From the NCBI GenBank assembly GCA_016165875.1, contig JABBOT010000005.1:2692692-2756691 (forward strand): DNA of 64,000 nucleotides. Direction: 5' to 3'. Both the position numbers and the translations under genes were made by a program. The notes below the pieces were generated by a model, which had not been told where the DNA came from, searched no databases, and worked only from the letters and a program-made list of their open reading frames with translations. This document shows positions 54,901-62,802 of this stretch, one piece after another. Every line of letters starts with the position of its first letter. Within the stretch, counting starts at the first letter, position 1. Source of the stretch: Acanthopleura granulata. Its lineage: Eukaryota > Mollusca > Polyplacophora > Chitonida > Chitonidae.

Positions 54901-57900
54901 TTTGGATAATGCACTCATCCTTGTCCTCCGTACCTGGGTCTGGCCTTCCTGGGCTATATCCTCATGAGCAGACCCCATTCCCTGACAAGGAAAGATACAG
55001 CAACAAAATCATCAAGTTACCGAGACTTCCTATCTTATCAAAAACAAGTTAAGACGAGCCCAATAATGAGGAGGCCTTTGCAATATCATTAATATAACCG
55101 GAATCAGGTAGTGGAAAGCAAATATAGGACTTCAGAGAACACGAAGAATGAGGATGTTTATTTATTTATTTATTTGATTGGTGTTTCGTACTCAATAATA
55201 CTTCACTTATACGACAGTGGACAGCATTATGGTGGGAGGAAACTGGGCAGAGCCCGGGGGAAACCCACAACCATCGGCAGGTTGCTGACAGACATTCCTA
55301 CGCAGAATGAGGATAATCACAACCTGAAAACAAATCAAGATTAAGATGACTTCCAGTACCATCAAAGCCAAGATATAAAGCAGCCTAATGCACAGGTGAC
55401 TCCATCTGTTACTAAAATAAACTTTTGAAAAGTTTTCTGAGATTTTCTGTCTGAAAAATAATGTTCAGGAGACAACTGGAATCCATCCACCATCAAAGAA
55501 CAGCGCATACTGGTAGCACGGCAGAAGATGTGGAGCTTATGTCTACTGATCTTTTTTGTCCCCGTAGAAGTCACTGATTTTTCATCACCATTTCTGAAAC
55601 ATCACGTTGTACATATACACAGTGTAGCCTCCCTAGAAGATGCCTCAACCAGGCACAGAACAGGATATGTCACCCAAACCACCTCTCCCCACCCCAACCC
55701 CCACCCCGAAATTTGTGGTGTACTTTCTGGAGAGGATGCTTACATTTGAAATGACAACAGCTAGAAAGGCAAATGAACAAGGAATCCAAAGAAATACATA
55801 TATAAATATGTTGCCAATCTTAGTTTTACTTCCCCATGTTCGAGTGTAAACCATGGGGTTTTTGATTACTACAGTAGTACCAGCAAAAAAGAAAAGATTT
55901 TATAAAGAATAATGGAAGAGGTTACATTTCACAAAAGGCTGTGCTTTCTCACTGTTAAAGACCTTCCTCATGAAGGGATTAATATTTGTACACATTCAGT
56001 AAATGCTTTACATCATAACTTTAATCAGATAACCGAATCGTTATCTGGTAACATATGAAACTACAGGGGTCGAATTACAGCTTTTTCTATTACAAAATAG
56101 TCATCAAAAACACATTCCGCTTTAGGAAAGATTAAAAATGTGCCGAGTTCAGATGGCCAACGTTGGCCCTTGACTAAGAGATACCAGGCTAGCTTCATGG
56201 GTTGAGGCCAAGATATCTGAGTTCTGTCAGAGCAGATTAATCTTCAGGTAATAAAAAATCCACCTGTGGCAATGAAAAAAGCATTTGGCAGAGCATATTT
56301 TGCAAAGAAAAAACTTGGTCATAATCATAACCATATTATATTGGATCCTCATGTCATTTCACTTTAGATGAGGTAAACTATAAAATCGCCCCAGAATCTG
56401 TCCTCGTACAGACGCCTAAAAACAAGGCTACACTGCATATTAATTCATAATATTTGTACATTTAGCAAACTAATGGATTATTTTCTGATGTATGCCAGCC
56501 TTACGATGAAGAGAACTGAAGTAGAAAACCATTAAACAATATGTGCATATATACTGTTCTTTTAGGCTTACATGTGAGGACATGTATGAATAAACCATAT
56601 CATACGGTCTAGCTTTCTTCCATTGTAAAACTATTTCCCCTCTATGGCTGGAGCCAACTGGGCTAGTGGAAACCAATGCATCTCACCAGGTAACCAAAAC
56701 ACTTCCTGACAGAAGGCCACAACAGATGCACAGCAAGCTGTATTCTACTAACTCAGTCTGGATCCTCCGCCAGGGTAAAGAGGTGATGAATACGTGTTCG
56801 TGGCATAGGACACGACTAGGACTTACAATAATCTCCGAAGAAAATTTCCCTTGTTTTGTTTATTTTTCTTTTGTTTTGTTTTTTTCATTCTGCATGTTTT
56901 TGCAGCTGATGTATCAAAATTTTAACGCTGTCTAACGATTCACATGAATTTATCATTTCAATTAAAATTTCACTCCACCACTCCGTATTTGCAAATCTAT
57001 ACCCACCACTGCTGTCTACAGAATATTACACTCACTTTATCATCTTCTAAATAGGCAGCTCTCTCAGCTGGAGAAAGTTGAAGAGTTGCTTCCAAAAACT
57101 TCTGGAATGGTTTTCCATCTGCAGGGTGGAAACAGGCAGAAAGACACAACACTGATAATGTACTCAATTCCCATGACTGGTGATGTGGTCCAAGGGAGTT
57201 AACTCTAAAGGTACAACTCCCAGTAACAGTTTGTATTTAGGAAGCACTGCACAGCACACAAAAAAATTGTTGAAATCAATACTTGAAGGCACAATATTCT
57301 TTTACATATAGACTGAAAAACCACCATGACTATTAATGTCATGACTGTTTAAACTCTCCAATATTACATCATTAAACCAAAACAGACTGAAAAATCATAA
57401 ACTACAGGAAAGAGGAAGAGTAGTGATGGATTTTTGTTTTGTTTTGCTTTTCCCTTTTGGTCTGCTCCTTGCCTGGATTATGGTACATACCTTCGAACTG
57501 TATCTGATCAGCACTATTGGCCAGCGTATGCACCATGGCTATTGTCCCGCACGCATTGCCAATTGTCTGCTTGATGTGATAGATCTCCTCATTCAGCTTG
57601 ACCGATCCTATGGGGTGTGATTCTGACTGAAAATCACAAGTCAGACATAAAATGAAACAGCGTATTTAGATGTTTTACAACCTGAAACAACACAAGTGCA
57701 CATTAAACGAATTATGTAAAGTACATGATTATGAAGACCTCTATACATCCATTTGGGTAGATTGCTAAAACAGAGAACTGAGCACACATCTACAGAGACT
57801 TAAAAAAACACAGACTTGGAAACAGACAAATGTACAGAAATAAAGCTGAAGTATATCATCAATATCTTCTTTCCTTCTCTTTTTTCTTTCTTTTTTCCAA

Positions 57901-60900
57901 ATTTAGTTTTCTGAGATTCTAAACCAAAAGTCTATATTTGTCTGTATCATGATTTATTTACAGTGTATTCTATTGGTGCTTAACACCGTACTCAAGAACT
58001 TGTAAAAGTTTATGCATGATCTAGACTGAAGTGCCTAAGCCCCAGAAACACCTGTTATATGGTACCTGACAACGACCTGACTTTAGCCTGCAGTCGAAGG
58101 AACAGACTGCTTCTATCTACATATTGTACATTCGTAGTATCAAAGATTTATATCTCAACATTACAGTCCAGTGGATGTTAACACATATTCAAGGATATTT
58201 CCTCCCACACATGTACATGTCGCCACTGTTAACACCAACAACCAATGTACATGCTCCTCCCACATCCACTAACCCTGTCCCAACCAGGTCTAGGCCCTGC
58301 AAGTCCCTGTCGTTCCACTTGTACCATTAGTCAGAGGCAAACTGCTGACTTCCGTCAGAACAAATGTACTTTTTTGCTCCAAGCCTACAGGATATTCCGT
58401 CACAAACTGTAAAAATGTCACGCACAAATCATGATGTGTATCCTATGTCAGCTTAGCTGACACAATTTGGACATGGAAACTTAAGCCAAAGTATTAATGC
58501 CAGCAGTAAATTTGTATGTTCTGTAAGCCATTATGCACCTTTTTGATGGTATCCTAATGGTGAGGTCAGCAGAGAAGTCCCCATCCTACCCAAAATGGCA
58601 CATTCTGGGGTCAACATTTCAAAAGGATAGTGGACGGAGCTAAAAAATTGACCACAGAACTTAACATTTTGGTACTGTCAATTAAATTAATTCTGGGATG
58701 TGTTACAATTTCGGATTACGATTTACGATAAGATACTATGAACCCACAGCAATAAAAATACATGAACTTAATTCTTTGACTGGTGTTTTACTTAAGAATA
58801 TTTCACCCATACGATGATGGCCACAGAGATCCTGTGCAAAAAGTATATTTTATCTGAATAAACTCATCAGAGTCTCTGTCCAACAGCAGAACTCGGGCCA
58901 CAGGGATGTGCAGGTTCTAGACAAGCCCATAACATTATCAAGATTTAACACTAAACTGCTTCACAAGGCACATGCACTGCTCTGCAAAGTGAAAGACAGC
59001 TCATGTTCTATAATTTAAGTTTGCCAAAAAGGTTGGACAATATTATCTTTATTTCTGTAAAGTCTTTCTTCTAACAGCTATTAGGATGGTGGAAAATGAC
59101 ATTTGACCATGCTCCATTGATTGATATGAATCGCAGCCATCCTGTCTGGGCCGTGAAGTAATTGTTCCAAGTGCAGAACACTCTTGTAACCGTGCACCTT
59201 ATAGTATGCTGCTATATATGTGAATTTATAATATGAAATAATCAAGAAACTTACACCCATCACAACACAATGGTCTGGAAATACACATCAGCGTTGTTCA
59301 CACATGTACTTGTTATAACTAATACACATGCATTAAAACAGCGTCCTGTCCCTATGCTATTACGTATTGTATTGACATTCAACGTGTTATATTGAACATT
59401 TACGTCACAGCTAATTAACAGCTGATATCTCCTGGCTCTCTGACTGGTCAGTCTCTCATCAGCTTAAAAGCATTGGCATCTTCAGACCTCCAGTTGGTAG
59501 TAAAATATTCCACACTTCCAAGGAAGATAATTCAGCAACAAATTCATACAAATTCAAACAGGTTTTTATATTCGAAAGAGAATTTCATAATCTCTTTAAT
59601 GAGCAGTGCCTCAGTAATGAGCTGTCTCTTACTTTAAGTTCCCTATACATCCCTGCCACCAGTTGCAAATTTTATCTGGAAATACTGAACAAGGCCAAGG
59701 TAAGTGGAGTCACAATGATAAGGCATATTAGAAAATACAAAACCTTAAATCATTCTTCGTTTTTTTGTTTGTACATGTACTTGATACACATGCATTCTCT
59801 TTGTCTAAATTTAATGAGTATGTAATGTAACAAGGTGAAATGTAAAGGCTATCTACTTCCAGGCTTGGGGGAATTTCCCTTTAGTCTAGACTCTAAATCA
59901 CTGGTTCAAATCCCCAGCCGGTTAGCCCGGACACATTTAGTATCCCTGCCAGCGAGTTTTAGCTTTATGACAATACTACGTTGGTTGGTTTGCACAGTAA
60001 ACCTGCATATCTGATCATATCAACATTGAAATTTCAAATGTGAAGAATGGATAGTGAAATAAAACAAAAAGATATGGGAGTAATTGAGCAACAGACTTGC
60101 TTGCCCAGAAAGGCACACATCAAGGACATGGATGATTGCCCACATGCATTAGCAAATCATTAGGCGGAGGTGTGAGCGAGTTACGATTTAGCACCTTTTC
60201 ATTGATTGGATACAGGAGGACCACAGCTTTGACAGGTTGTGGGACCATGCTAAGCAGGTCTGGATCCAAGCCATAGATGTCTATGAACTCCCAGCTCTGG
60301 GGCATTCCAAGTCCATAGGCATACTGTCAACAGATACAAACACCTTCAAATCAATACTTAGTGACAGATATAATATACTTAAAAATAAGACATACCGTAT
60401 TTCACCCAATGTTATGCACATACAGGGTTTAAAATGATACTTTGATTCCAAAACTTAACTTTTCCAGATGAGAAATTAATCAAACTTCCCCCAAAAATCT
60501 TAAAGGGCACTCAAACGTGGATGAATTGGTCATAATGAAGCAAAATGTGTCTTCTGAAGATGCTAAATTTTAGGTGAAATACAGTACACATGCACTGTTC
60601 TTGTTCAAACTCTTAAACATGTTATTCACAGAACCTCTATCAAAATTTTGTATGTGTACTTTGTTCATCTACACAAGTGTATATGTACACAGTGTAAGTG
60701 AGGCAAAGTTGCCTACAAGCAACCTAGTACATTTAGCAGGCCTGGTTGTGGCTGGTCTGTACATATGCCTGTAAAGATGCTGTAGAACACTCTTGGAATG
60801 GTTAGTTATTTAGGTAATTATTAATTGACACCGTTTTGTGTCTTATCCGTACTCAAGAAAATTTTACATATATATATACACGACAGCTACCAGCATTATG

Positions 60901-62414
60901 GAAGAAGGAACCATCCGCAGGTTGCAGGCAGATCTATATGCTTCTCACAAGCATGCTAACAGTGTAAGGTATTTGTTTAGAAGAATGGCTGCAGATATCT
61001 GCAGACCTGCTACAAGTGTGCCCGACTAATTGCAGGACAGTGTGGTGAGAATGGCAGAATACTGAATTGTTTGAGAATACCATATATTTGAACTCACATA
61101 ATAGCTTTCAGCATTTACTTTCCCTTTAGGCAACAGCACAAAATTTAACATGTCTCATGTAAAGTCTGTAACTTCAATATTTTGGGATCACCACTGCCAT
61201 CTCTTCCAGAAATGTTGGGGGTTTTTTGGCCTTTATATTTTACGATTATTACTATCAAACATTATTATTTACCTCTAACAAATATACACATTCATACTTC
61301 GTTTATTTGTTTGTGTCTTGGTTAAAATGAAATATAATATCCAAGGTACACCTGGCAAATGGTGTGAAGTTTTTCGTTGCATAGCCCCAGGTGTCTGTAT
61401 CACTCTTGGCTGGTCATATCATAGCCACAGTGAGAACCAATGGTATAGGTTACGCACGTTCACGCCAAGTCAGATAAGTAATTTCTGAACAATATTTTCA
61501 GTCCAAAACAAGTGTCAACTGTGGCTCTCACCTGTCAGCTTGGTTGCACACATATCAACCCAAGTAAATTCCACTCGGTAATGACACGCCAGCCCCGAGT
61601 TCAGGAAACAGTCATCGCTGAAGTGGCAGCCAGTTTGCGTTAGCCACAGTTACAGATGATGAAGAGTTCTCCTTCTTGTCACTGTGCAAGCGCACTAAAC
61701 TAGAGAGGAAGCACATCATGGCCAGATACTTGCCAAATAGTTTGTCGTTTCGTGAATTCAGGGTTGGCGTGAATTTATGTCGGGTAATGGGCGTGTGGCC
61801 AACCGGAGAGGTACTTGTAAGAGCCACAGATGACATTTGTTTTGGGCTGCAAACATCATTCAGAAAGGACTTATCTGACTCGCCGTGAAAGTTCTACCAT
61901 TGGTTCTCGTTGTGGCTATGACATGATCAGCTGGGACTGAAACAGACACCTGGGGCGATTCGTTGTCAATAACTCAATCAGCTTTCTTAGACCTGCTAGA
62001 AAAATGCTGTGAGTAGAAAAAACAAAAATCAAACTAAAAACAAACTGTCAAACAACAAACCAAGATTCTGTGTAGTTGACTGTTTTACTCTGAGAATAAC
62101 TCAGCCATTTTATAAGTTTAAAGTAATGGTAAACATGTCAGTAAACTTGAGTGTGGCGTTTGCCACACGCAGACACCCCGCCATGTGACCAGACAACCAA
62201 AGTTATCGTTCCTGAATCCGTGTTAACTCAGCGATTTCAAGCATCACCAACCTTGTTCAGCACCTGCAAAGAGAAGCAGATTATGTAAGAAAAAATCAAA
62301 TAGTGTTAGCCTATTTCTGAAAAGTGATACCAATTACTGACAAAAGAAGAGGTGCCGGAAAAACCAACATACGTCGGGATTTGATTCTAAAGGCAACCAG
62401 CGCTGTTCTGACAT
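33899..62414 (-). CDS. UCHL3: Ubiquitin carboxyl-terminal hydrolase, UCHL3-like (whole gene, 9 coding exons)
   Basis: Cysteine protease of peptidase family C12. Known members cleave small adducts from the C-terminus of ubiquitin and NEDD8 in the cytosol. Joining 62414-62373, 62263-62252, 60323-60195, 57626-57491, 57118-57036, 54981-54934, 54569-54494, 53536-53478 and 33985-33899 gives one open frame of about 223 codons ending in TAG. Every junction is GT/AG and phases match (two split Asp codons). Landmarks: QRWLPLE near the N-terminus; YGLDPDLLSMVPQPV; oxyanion Gln81 and nucleophile Cys87 in KQTIGNACGT; SAHEDIAQEGQTQ preceding the crossover-loop region; His161 in THFVAL; Asp176 in YELDGRK; C-terminal RDPDELNF. 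Human UCHL3 has 230 residues with Q89, C95, H169 and D184, so all four catalytic residues are shifted by exactly 8. The MVP-containing N-terminal block favours UCHL3 over UCHL1. Identification is firm; an eight-residue gap before exon 4 is unresolved. Confidence 0.95.
34018..34190 (-). mobile_element. Family-2 SINE-like element in UCHL3 intron 8
   Basis: (TTTA)n start, CACTCATACAATAATGGTC, GGTGGAGGAAGCTGGAGG, CCACCTTTGTGACTGACAAA and CTTTCCCACTGACC. It sits 33 bp inside intron 8 from the last exon. Confidence 0.55.
34795..35031 (-). mobile_element. SINE family 1, full length, intron 8
   Basis: Body and tRNA-like head (CACTAGCGTGCTAACC, CTCAGCCACGGAGGGACC) present. CCAGATACATAGTATA at 34781-34796 and CCAGATAGTATAGTATA at 35036-35052 look like a diverged target-site duplication. 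Confidence 0.85.
35764..36560. repeat. 42-bp minisatellite (about 11 units) passing into 21-bp variants
   Basis: 35764 to about 36245: 42-bp units of CCTGATATACCACATACACA then GCTCAACATATCAGCTAAAC. From about 36245 to 36560 the half-unit (21 bp, ACCAAACAACCTGATATACC type) becomes the period. Because 42 and 21 are multiples of three, the minus strand has a 174-codon open frame of CLADMLGCV-type repeats; there is no evidence it is translated. Confidence 0.95.
36802..36925. repeat. 60-bp tandem duplication (2 copies)
   Basis: GTGAATGTTAGCAGTGTAAC onward at 36802 recurs at 36862. Both contain GGTACTGTGTCTGGAAGCAC. Confidence 0.85.
36926..39639. other. UCHL3 intron 8, unique sequence
   Basis: CpG-poor intronic DNA with an A-run and C-run near 39220-39250. 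No exon needed by the UCHL3 model and no other gene recognised. Confidence 0.5.
39640..39836. repeat. Degenerate repeat of CAGAACACCTAGAATTA motifs
   Basis: Six or more imperfect units containing AGAACACCTAGAA(T/C)TA and CACTGAACC segments with variable spacing. It directly precedes the 40-bp minisatellite. Confidence 0.7.
39868..40598. repeat. 40-bp minisatellite with higher-order structure
   Basis: About 17 units of ACAGAAACGACGAGTGCCTG then GAGATAACCACCAACCTATC. A longer variant beginning AGCAGAAGAAACGAC appears near 39868, 40080 and 40337, marking a higher-order block of roughly 210-260 bp. Confidence 0.93.
40599..43815. other. UCHL3 intron 8, unique sequence
   Basis: Contains a 13-G run at about 41591-41603 and a 136-codon ORF at 40863-41273 without a recognisable domain. 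Otherwise nothing supported. Confidence 0.5.
43816..44130 (-). mobile_element. SINE-like family 2, longest copy, intron 8
   Basis: TTATTTGTTTGATTG start, CCCATGTTCAAGGATTTTTC, CTACGATGACAAGTCAG, TTTATGGGTAAAGGAAACTG, CTTTCCTACCAGTGACATAC, and a far end with GAATTCCCTGTCCAAGGCC and AGGATGGAACCCACAAATTG (tRNA-like B box region on the minus strand). About 315 bp. Confidence 0.6.
44131..46331. other. UCHL3 intron 8, unique sequence
   Basis: A/T-rich; repeated AACAATA(T/C) phrases at 44190-44700 suggest an old degenerate repeat. No gene recognised. Confidence 0.45.
46332..47090. repeat. Four spaced repeats each carrying an X-box-like palindrome
   Basis: The motifs are GTACCATGGCAAC (46332-46344), GTTACCATGGCAAC (46476-46489 and 46644-46657) and GACACCAAGGCAAC (47077-47090). 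The first, second and fourth are preceded by GCAATCTG, the third by GAGATCTG; all follow an A-rich AAGG/AAATGG stretch and precede AGTGAA, GGAAAT or AGAAAT. The shared context shows a dispersed repeat unit. Confidence 0.7.
47694..47818 (-). mobile_element. SINE family 1, truncated, intron 8
   Basis: TTTATTTATTTATTTATTTG, ATTGGCGTTTTAAGCCATAC, AGAGCCCAGGGAAAACCCAT and CTGCAGGTTGC, then the similarity stops before the head. Confidence 0.9.
47819..49107. other. UCHL3 intron 8, unique sequence
   Basis: Nothing supported beyond an A-run at about 47950. Confidence 0.45.
49108..49565. repeat. 23/30-bp minisatellite, CpG-bearing
   Basis: Core CCAATACCCTCCGTGACAGA then CGG (23 bp), alternating with a 30-bp form that adds CCAACGG. 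Units differ chiefly at CCGTG/CCATG and AACGG/AATGG. Three overlapping 157-182-codon minus-strand ORFs are products of the repeat. Confidence 0.93.
50149..51370. repeat. 58-bp minisatellite, about 21 units
   Basis: Unit: AAACACGTGAAAAGGTTGAA, GAATCACAGTTTGCACCAGC, TACAAGCGTCTCACATAC. Many units carry an E-box CACGTG; others have CATGTG or CACGCG there. A few units are 60 bp through an added TA. Lies in UCHL3 intron 8, 2.1 kb from exon 8. ORFs on both strands here are repeat artefacts. Confidence 0.96.
51371..53120. other. UCHL3 intron 8, unique sequence
   Basis: A T-run at 51617-51634 and small ORFs without recognisable domains. No exon between 9 and 8 is required. Confidence 0.45.
53135..53400 (-). 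mobile_element. SINE family 1, full length with 14-bp target-site duplication, intron 8
   Basis: AACTCAGGTATTAT at 53121-53134 and 53401-53414 bounds a complete element: tail, CCGTACTCAAGAATACTTCA body, and head ending CAACTGAGCCACGGAGGCCC. It lies only 78 bp from UCHL3 exon 8. Confidence 0.95.
53478..53536 (-). CDS. UCHL3: UCHL3 exon 8 (catalytic Asp exon)
   Basis: Completes the catalytic Asp codon, then GRKDGPVLHGKTCPDTLLQ, equivalent to human [20 protein letters not shown]. Acceptor TTTGTAG, donor GTAAGA. It is followed by the 19.5-kb intron 8. Confidence 0.95.
53838..54072. repeat. 91-bp tandem repeat, about 2.5 units, intron 7
   Basis: GATGAAATGCTTTCTGTACA recurs at 53862, 53953 and 54044, exactly 91 bp apart, with CAGATGAAATTCTCTCAGTT inside each unit. 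Related half-units occur at about 53602. Confidence 0.9.
54189..54340 (-). mobile_element. SINE family 1, truncated, intron 7
   Basis: ACTTATTTATTAGACTGG, ACATTATGGTGGGAGGAAAC and CAGAGCCCGGGGAAACTC; the similarity stops at CCACTTATGGC. 153 bp from exon 7. Confidence 0.85.
54494..54569 (-). CDS. UCHL3: UCHL3 exon 7 (catalytic His exon)
   Basis: 25 codons plus one base: APSRDEKVSTHFVALIHRDG then ELYEL. The His of THF is the catalytic base; the first base of the catalytic Asp codon ends the exon. Acceptor GTACAG, strong donor GTAAGT. Confidence 0.95.
54694..54796 (-). mobile_element. SINE fragment, intron 6
   Basis: TTATTTATTTACTTATTTTA, GCCATGCTCAGGAATTTTTC and AGTATTATGGGTTATAGG; a diverged 3' half only. 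Confidence 0.7.
54934..54981 (-). CDS. UCHL3: UCHL3 exon 6 (start of crossover-loop region)
   Basis: Sixteen codons, GMGSAHEDIAQEGQTQ, phase 0/0. Equivalent to human THETSAHEGQTE, the segment leading into the flexible loop that covers the active site and limits substrate size. Acceptor TTGTCAG, donor GTACGG. Confidence 0.93.
55156..55303 (-). mobile_element. SINE family 1, 5'-truncated with 11-bp target-site duplication, intron 5
   Basis: Tail and body up to CAGGTTGCTGACAGACATTC; head absent. AGAATGAGGAT at 55145-55155 and 55304-55314 shows it inserted in this truncated form. Confidence 0.93.
55315..57035. other. UCHL3 intron 5, unique part
   Basis: No repeat family or exon recognised. A C-rich CACCCCAACCCCCACCCCG stretch lies at about 55689-55708. 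Confidence 0.45.
57036..57118 (-). CDS. UCHL3: UCHL3 exon 5
   Basis: Completes the split Asp, then encodes GKPFQKFLEATLQLSPAERA and AYLEDDK, matching the family segment STLKKFLEESVSMSPEERAR followed by YLEN. Acceptor CTGCAG, donor GTGAGT. Intron 4 is only 372 bp. Confidence 0.94.
57491..57626 (-). CDS. UCHL3: UCHL3 exon 4 (active-site Cys exon)
   Basis: 45 codons plus one base. It carries KQTIGNACGTIAMVHTLAN with the oxyanion-hole Gln and catalytic Cys, ending QIQFE before a split Asp codon. Acceptor TTTTCAG, donor GTATGT. The first ten residues (SESHPIGSVK) align poorly with the variable segment of human UCHL3. Compared with the family, about eight residues upstream are missing (see findings). 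Confidence 0.95.
58772..58826 (-). mobile_element. SINE family 1 fragment, intron 3
   Basis: CTTTGACTGGTGTTTTACTT and AAGAATATTTCACCCATACG only. A shorter relic (TATTGGTGCTTAACACCGTA) lies at about 57971-57995. Confidence 0.65.
58827..60194. other. UCHL3 intron 3, distal part
   Basis: No microexon matching the missing family residues was found by reading. A tRNA-B-box-like GGTTCAAATCCCC occurs at 59901-59913 without an identifiable A box. Confidence 0.4.
60195..60323 (-). CDS. UCHL3: UCHL3 exon 3 (residues 19-61)
   Basis: 43 codons, phase 0/0, running YAYGLGMPQSWEF, then IDIYGLDPDLLSMVPQPVKA, then VVLLYPINEK. This is the conserved N-terminal beta-strand and ubiquitin-contact block of UCHL3. 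Acceptor TTGACAG. The donor after AAG is GTGCTA, weaker than the others in this gene, so the 3' boundary is the least certain of the set, although homology also ends here. Confidence 0.93.
60836..60931 (-). mobile_element. SINE family 1 fragment with AT insertion, intron 2
   Basis: CCGTACTCAAGAAAATTTTA, a short (TA)n run, CGACAGCTACCAGCATTATG and CATCCGCAGGTTGCAGGCAG; an internal part of the body is deleted. Confidence 0.75.
61384..61956. mobile_element. 573-bp foldback (long inverted repeat) element, intron 2
   Basis: The left arm from 61384 (GCCCCAGGTGTCTGTATCAC) is the reverse complement of the right arm ending 61956. Matches continue through CATAGCCACA, GAGAACCAATGGTA, AGTCAGATAAGT, CCAAAACAA and CTGTGGCTCT, giving arms of roughly 225 bp around a diverged centre. 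TTCGTTG at 61373-61379 and 61959-61965 is a possible target-site duplication, a few bases outside the arms. Non-autonomous, MITE-like. Superfamily not assigned; the internal 70-codon ORF is not supported as a gene. Confidence 0.8.
62252..62263 (-). CDS. UCHL3: UCHL3 exon 2, 12-nt microexon
   Basis: Four codons (VLNK) flanked by a pyrimidine-rich acceptor ending TTTGCAG and a donor GTTGGT, only 109 bp from exon 1. They supply exactly the residues needed between ...SNPD and YAYGLGMPQ; human has VTNQ and UCHL1 has MLNK at this place. Phase 0 on both sides. Automated gene finders would probably miss it. The protein alignment is the main support. Confidence 0.85.
62373..62414 (-). CDS. UCHL3: UCHL3 exon 1 (start codon, 14 residues)
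   Basis: Encodes MSEQRWLPLESNPD, matching the MEGQRWLPLEANPE start of human UCHL3 almost position for position, which fixes the ATG. The exon ends at a codon boundary followed by the strong donor GTATGT. The start lies 26 bases downstream of a ZNF143-like palindrome and faces the divergent TBC1D1/4-like gene. Confidence 0.92.
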
Positions 62415-62802
62415 TTTCTCTGATGATGCGGTTTTCTTTTCCCAGAATGCATTGGGAAGGATGTATTTCCGGCGGTGGAAATTACTTCATATTGGCTGTC
62501 ATAATTTATTCAAAGGGCCCTTTTGTAGCACTACAAGACGATAGACTTGCAAAGTGTCATAAAACAAGACTTCTTTTATGTGTGAGTCATGCCAGATGTG
62601 CATTTGTGTTTCGTTTTCCGCTAACATATTCTTGCAAGATCACAGAAGTGGGAAATGTTTGCTATGACGTCATGAACATCAGTGGCGGCCAACCTGAAAA
62701 CGGCCTATGATTGAATGGTATGTTCTTTCGTATGAGACAGTCACAAATGACATGTGAGGTGCACAGATGTCTTAAAGCATCGGCTAGTTAATGTGACAGA
62801 GG
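62415..62802. promoter_or_regulatory. Putative bidirectional promoter between UCHL3 and TBC1D1/4-like gene
   Basis: 388 bp between the two divergent start codons, including both 5' UTRs. Visible sites: a near-palindromic ZNF143/Staf-like motif CCCAGAATGCATTGGG at 62441-62456, ETS-like ATTTCCGG at 62465-62472, an NF-Y-type inverted CCAAT (ATTGGCT) at 62491-62497, an AP-1/ARE-like TGAGTCATGC at 62583-62592, and a perfect CRE palindrome TGACGTCA at 62665-62672. No TATA box is evident. This combination resembles vertebrate housekeeping bidirectional promoters. Motif calls are by eye and untested. Confidence 0.6.

Noticed and set aside
58541..58555. 15-nt candidate microexon (DTIKK) in intron 3 for the UCHL3 gap
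   Set aside because: It has AG/GT flanks and the right phase but supplies five residues instead of eight and does not resemble the family segment.
58815..58918. Minus-strand open stretch reading NLHIPVARVLLLDRDSDEF
   Set aside because: It has no good donor, its downstream part is a SINE fragment, and it does not match the missing UCHL3 segment or any protein I recognise.
59901..59913. GGTTCAAATCCCC, a tRNA B-box-like site
   Set aside because: No A box at the right distance and no cloverleaf; probably a SINE relic or chance.
61612..61888. 70-codon ORF with TDDEEFSFLSL, superficially like a BESS/MADF motif from a transposon-associated protein
   Set aside because: It spans the centre and right arm of the foldback element, whose arms are reverse complements, so the frame is most likely incidental.
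62324..62710. 128-codon plus-strand ORF
   Set aside because: It runs antisense over UCHL3 exon 1 and through the shared promoter; no recognisable domain.
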